From: RGIG3040 sp964410675
GTDB taxonomy: Bacteria > Bacillota > Clostridia > Lachnospirales > Lachnospiraceae
Assembly: GCA_964410675.1 (NCBI GenBank)
Contig: CAYPIB010000002.1
Location: forward strand, 1-64,000
Direction of reading: 5' to 3'
DNA: 64,000 bases
A program made the position numbers and the translations under genes. Under the pieces are notes generated by a model that worked only from the letters and a program-made list of their open reading frames with translations, had not been told where the DNA came from and searched no databases. This document shows, piece after piece, positions 61,880-64,000 of this stretch. Position 1 is the stretch's first letter; each line of letters starts with the position of its first letter.

Positions 61880-63367
61880 TTATAATTTAAGAAATTTCCT
61901 AACAACTTCTTTCATTTCATTTGTTTCACATACCGTATCATGTAATATTGGTGCAAAACGGATTTCTTCAATTGCTTTTGGTACTTCTGTATTTGAAATT
62001 TTAGAAAGCTCATCAACCAATTCAAAATCGCTCATCGAATCGTATTCTAAATCAATGGCATCCATAACGCTTCTCGTGAACTTATATGGGCTTGCCGTTG
62101 AAGCAATCATCGTTTTCGTATGATCGCCGGTACTTTCTTTGTACTTTTCGTATACAACGCCTGCCACTGCTGTATGGGTATCAATTACATATCCGCATTC
62201 TTCATAAAGTCTTTTAATAAATTCAAAAATTTCCGTTTCGGCTGCATACCCGCTTTCAAAATCAGCAAGCTGTTTTTTCATATCAGCAGTAATCTTGTAG
62301 GAGCCGTTTTTTGCTAAGGAAGCCATTCTATTTGCATTTTCCTCAGGATTCTCATCGCCTGCTTTGTAAATCAAACGTTCTAAATTACTGGAAATCAATA
62401 TATCCATAGACGGAGATGCTGTTAAGATAAACTCTCTGTTTTTATCATAAATACCTGTTTGAAAAAAGTCATACAATACTTTATTATCATTGGAAGCACA
62501 AATTAATTTTGCAATTGGTACTCCCATATTTTTTGCATAAAATGCTGCTAATATATTACCAAAGTTACCTGTTGGCACAACAACATTAATGGCCTCTCCT
62601 TCTAATACCCTGCCCTGCTCTAATAGCTTTGCATACGCATACACATAATAAACTACTTGAGGAATAAGACGTCCGATATTGATAGAGTTAGCAGAAGAAA
62701 ATTGAAAGCCCTTTTCCTTCATCTCTTTTTCCAGCGCTTCGTCCGAAAAGAGCTGCTTCACACTCGTCTGGGCATCATCAAAATTGCCATGAATACCAAC
62801 GACGTGCGTATTGTTACCCTTTTGTGTCACCATCTGCTTTTCCTGTATCGGGCTGACACCATTTTTAGGATAAAACACAATGATTTTGGTTCCCGGTATA
62901 TCAGCAAAGCCTGCCAGTGCTGCTTTTCCTGTATCACCTGATGTAGCTGTTAAAATGACAATTTCATTTGTTACATTATTTTTCTTTGCTGAAGTCGTAA
63001 GCAGATGCGGCAGTATTGATAATGCCATATCTTTAAATGCAATCGTCGCACCATGGAATAATTCCAAATAATAAACACCATCTGCCTCAGCTAAAGGTGC
63101 AATTTCTTTTACATCAAATTTGTTGTCATAAGCTTTGTTAATACAGCTTTTCAACTCCTCTTCCGTAAAATCTGTCAAAAACAGCTTCATAACCTCATAT
63201 GCAATTTCTTGATATGTCATATGACCAAGCTGCTTCATAGTAAGTGAAAGCTTTGGAATCTGATTTGGTACATAAAGACCGCCGTCATTTGCTAATCCTT
63301 TTAAAATAGCCTTTGAAGCGGTTACTTGTTCACCTTCACTTCTCGTACTTTTATACATAATTTCCAT
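61880..63367 (-). CDS. thrC: Threonine synthase
   Basis: PLP enzyme converting O-phosphohomoserine to threonine. The 495 residues start MEIMYKSTRSEGEQVTASKAI, the standard N-terminus of the longer ThrC class. The PLP lysine is Lys112 in FHGATIAFKDMA, and TATSGDTGKAAL binds the cofactor phosphate. The ATG at 63367 has GAGGAT six bases upstream; a longer frame of 20 residues lies outside the family N-terminus. The gene is apparently monocistronic. Confidence 0.96.
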   Translation of the reverse strand: MEIMYKSTRSEGEQVTASKAILKGLANDGGLYVPNQIPKLSLTMKQLGHMTYQEIAYEVMKLFLTDFTEEELKSCINKAYDNKFDVKEIAPLAEADGVYYLELFHGATIAFKDMALSILPHLLTTSAKKNNVTNEIVILTATSGDTGKAALAGFADIPGTKIIVFYPKNGVSPIQEKQMVTQKGNNTHVVGIHGNFDDAQTSVKQLFSDEALEKEMKEKGFQFSSANSINIGRLIPQVVYYVYAYAKLLEQGRVLEGEAINVVVPTGNFGNILAAFYAKNMGVPIAKLICASNDNKVLYDFFQTGIYDKNREFILTASPSMDILISSNLERLIYKAGDENPEENANRMASLAKNGSYKITADMKKQLADFESGYAAETEIFEFIKRLYEECGYVIDTHTAVAGVVYEKYKESTGDHTKTMIASTASPYKFTRSVMDAIDLEYDSMSDFELVDELSKISNTEVPKAIEEIRFAPILHDTVCETNEMKEVVRKFLKL

Positions 63368-63432
63368 GCTGTTATCCTCACATTTTCCTTTCTCAGATGA
63401 TATCACATTTAGTTTTAATAATATCATTGATT

Positions 63433-63461
63433 ATTTTACCACAAGATATTTGCGGTTGCAA
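63433..63461 (-). promoter_or_regulatory. Promoter of thrC
   Basis: On the minus strand TTGCAA (63456-63461), 17 bp and TAAAAT (63433-63438), about 65 bp upstream of the start codon. Confidence 0.65.
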
Positions 63462-63478
63462 GAAAATGGTGGAAAGTT

Positions 63479-64000
63479 CTATCGGTAAAATTCATGTCCT
63501 CCATAAGTGCATACATAAGTCAGCTTGTTTCTAAACCAACTGACCTTATCTGATGCCGCTTTATGTGCAGCAACAAAATAAAGAGCTCCCCCTGAAATGT
63601 CTTCTCCGTAAATAGCCCTTTCTACTGCATTGATTGTTTCCTGTGATATCCTCACACTATAAAATCTTCCGTCCCTCGTCGGGGCAAATTGAGTTTTTCC
63701 GCCGCTTCTCTGAAATACCACCTCTGTTACATTATTCGGAAATTTTTTGCTGTTGACACGGTTTAATATAACATTTGCCACTAATAATTTTCCGTTTTCA
63801 CCTTCACCGGATGCCTCTGCTTCAACAATACGCAAGAGCGTGTTATAATCGTCTTCTGCTAAATAATACTTCTTTTCTCTTTTCAGCATTTCCTCATCAA
63901 TAATTCTTGGCTTCGAAACTGCCTGGCTGAGCCTAGTTTCATATTGACTTGTAATCAGAGTGTACTCATCCTTGCTCTCTTCTAAATTTTCTATCCATTT
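63479..64000 (-). CDS. SleB/CwlJ-type cell wall hydrolase, C-terminal part (cut by window edge)
   Basis: The frame is open to the right edge, giving 173 visible residues. An apparent ATG at 63889 is only internal, since the coding frame continues upstream (KWIENLEESKDEY...) with no stop. The Hydrolase_2 domain shows LLRIVEAEASGEGENGKLLVANVILNRV, with the conserved Glu of this family, and FAP/GALYFVA segments. SleB-type enzymes cut spore cortex or vegetative peptidoglycan. A coiled N-terminal stretch is visible; a signal peptide would lie outside the window. Confidence 0.87.
   Translation of the reverse strand, partial: KWIENLEESKDEYTLITSQYETRLSQAVSKPRIIDEEMLKREKKYYLAEDDYNTLLRIVEAEASGEGENGKLLVANVILNRVNSKKFPNNVTEVVFQRSGGKTQFAPTRDGRFYSVRISQETINAVERAIYGEDISGGALYFVAAHKAASDKVSWFRNKLTYVCTYGGHEFYR

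Noticed and set aside
1..64000. CRISPR arrays, prophage, transposons and tRNA genes
   Set aside because: No regularly spaced direct repeats, integrase or transposase motifs, or tRNA-like cloverleaf sequences were noticed on either strand.

Overview
The window looks like a low-GC (roughly 37 %) anaerobic Firmicute of the Clostridia, most likely Lachnospiraceae or a close relative. The basis is AT-rich codon use, strong AGGAGG ribosome sites, TTGACA/TATAAT promoters, U-tract terminators, a T-box leader, Rex, a MazF-type toxin beside alr, a SpoIID-like protein, a SleB-type hydrolase, BspA-like surface proteins with a class B sortase, and the start of a formate-tetrahydrofolate ligase gene. No tRNA, rRNA, transposase, phage gene or CRISPR array was seen. 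Genus cannot be fixed from the sequence alone.

Layout. 1-5.7 kb: tepA, ftsK and the start of fhs on the minus strand, then an unknown membrane protein and metY. 5.7-11.1 kb: yebC, then a minus-strand cluster rex - coiled-coil protein - nnr - alr - mazF. 11.2-13.2 kb: an ABC-F ATPase on the plus strand. 13.2-19.2 kb: a minus-strand operon running putative Re-citrate synthase - GntR regulator - NADP isocitrate dehydrogenase - MBOAT acyltransferase - SGNH-like partner, with a near-perfect palindromic operator on its promoter. 19.2-32.5 kb: a 13-kb minus-strand block of class B sortase, two large leucine-rich-repeat surface proteins with SPxTG sorting signals, a soluble multi-PAS hybrid histidine kinase, an HPt protein and a cytosolic subtilisin. 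32.6-33.7 kb: a Gly/Cys-rich small protein behind a SigK-like promoter, and two small partner genes. 33.8-41 kb: an XRE regulator/membrane pair, leuS, an unknown membrane protein and an EF-G paralogue. 41.1-44.6 kb: the aromatic operon aroF-tyrA-aroA. 44.6-47.4 kb: a chemoreceptor, a PilZ protein and an unknown protein. 47.4-52.5 kb: pheS-pheT-queA under a phenylalanine T-box; pheT is interrupted by an assembly gap. 52.5-64 kb: a BrkB-like protein and a SpoIID-like protein, a 6S RNA, ATP-dependent pckA, an aminopeptidase P and deoC, a Si-type citrate synthase, thrC and a partial SleB-type hydrolase.

Together the metabolic genes describe an anaerobe that makes 2-oxoglutarate through citrate and isocitrate, controls fermentative redox balance through Rex, and has PEP carboxykinase for the PEP/oxaloacetate node. 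Two different kinds of citrate synthase appear to be encoded. The most unusual region is the sortase/surface-protein/hybrid-kinase/HPt/protease block, which looks like a self-contained surface-display and signalling module that I do not recognise as a named system.
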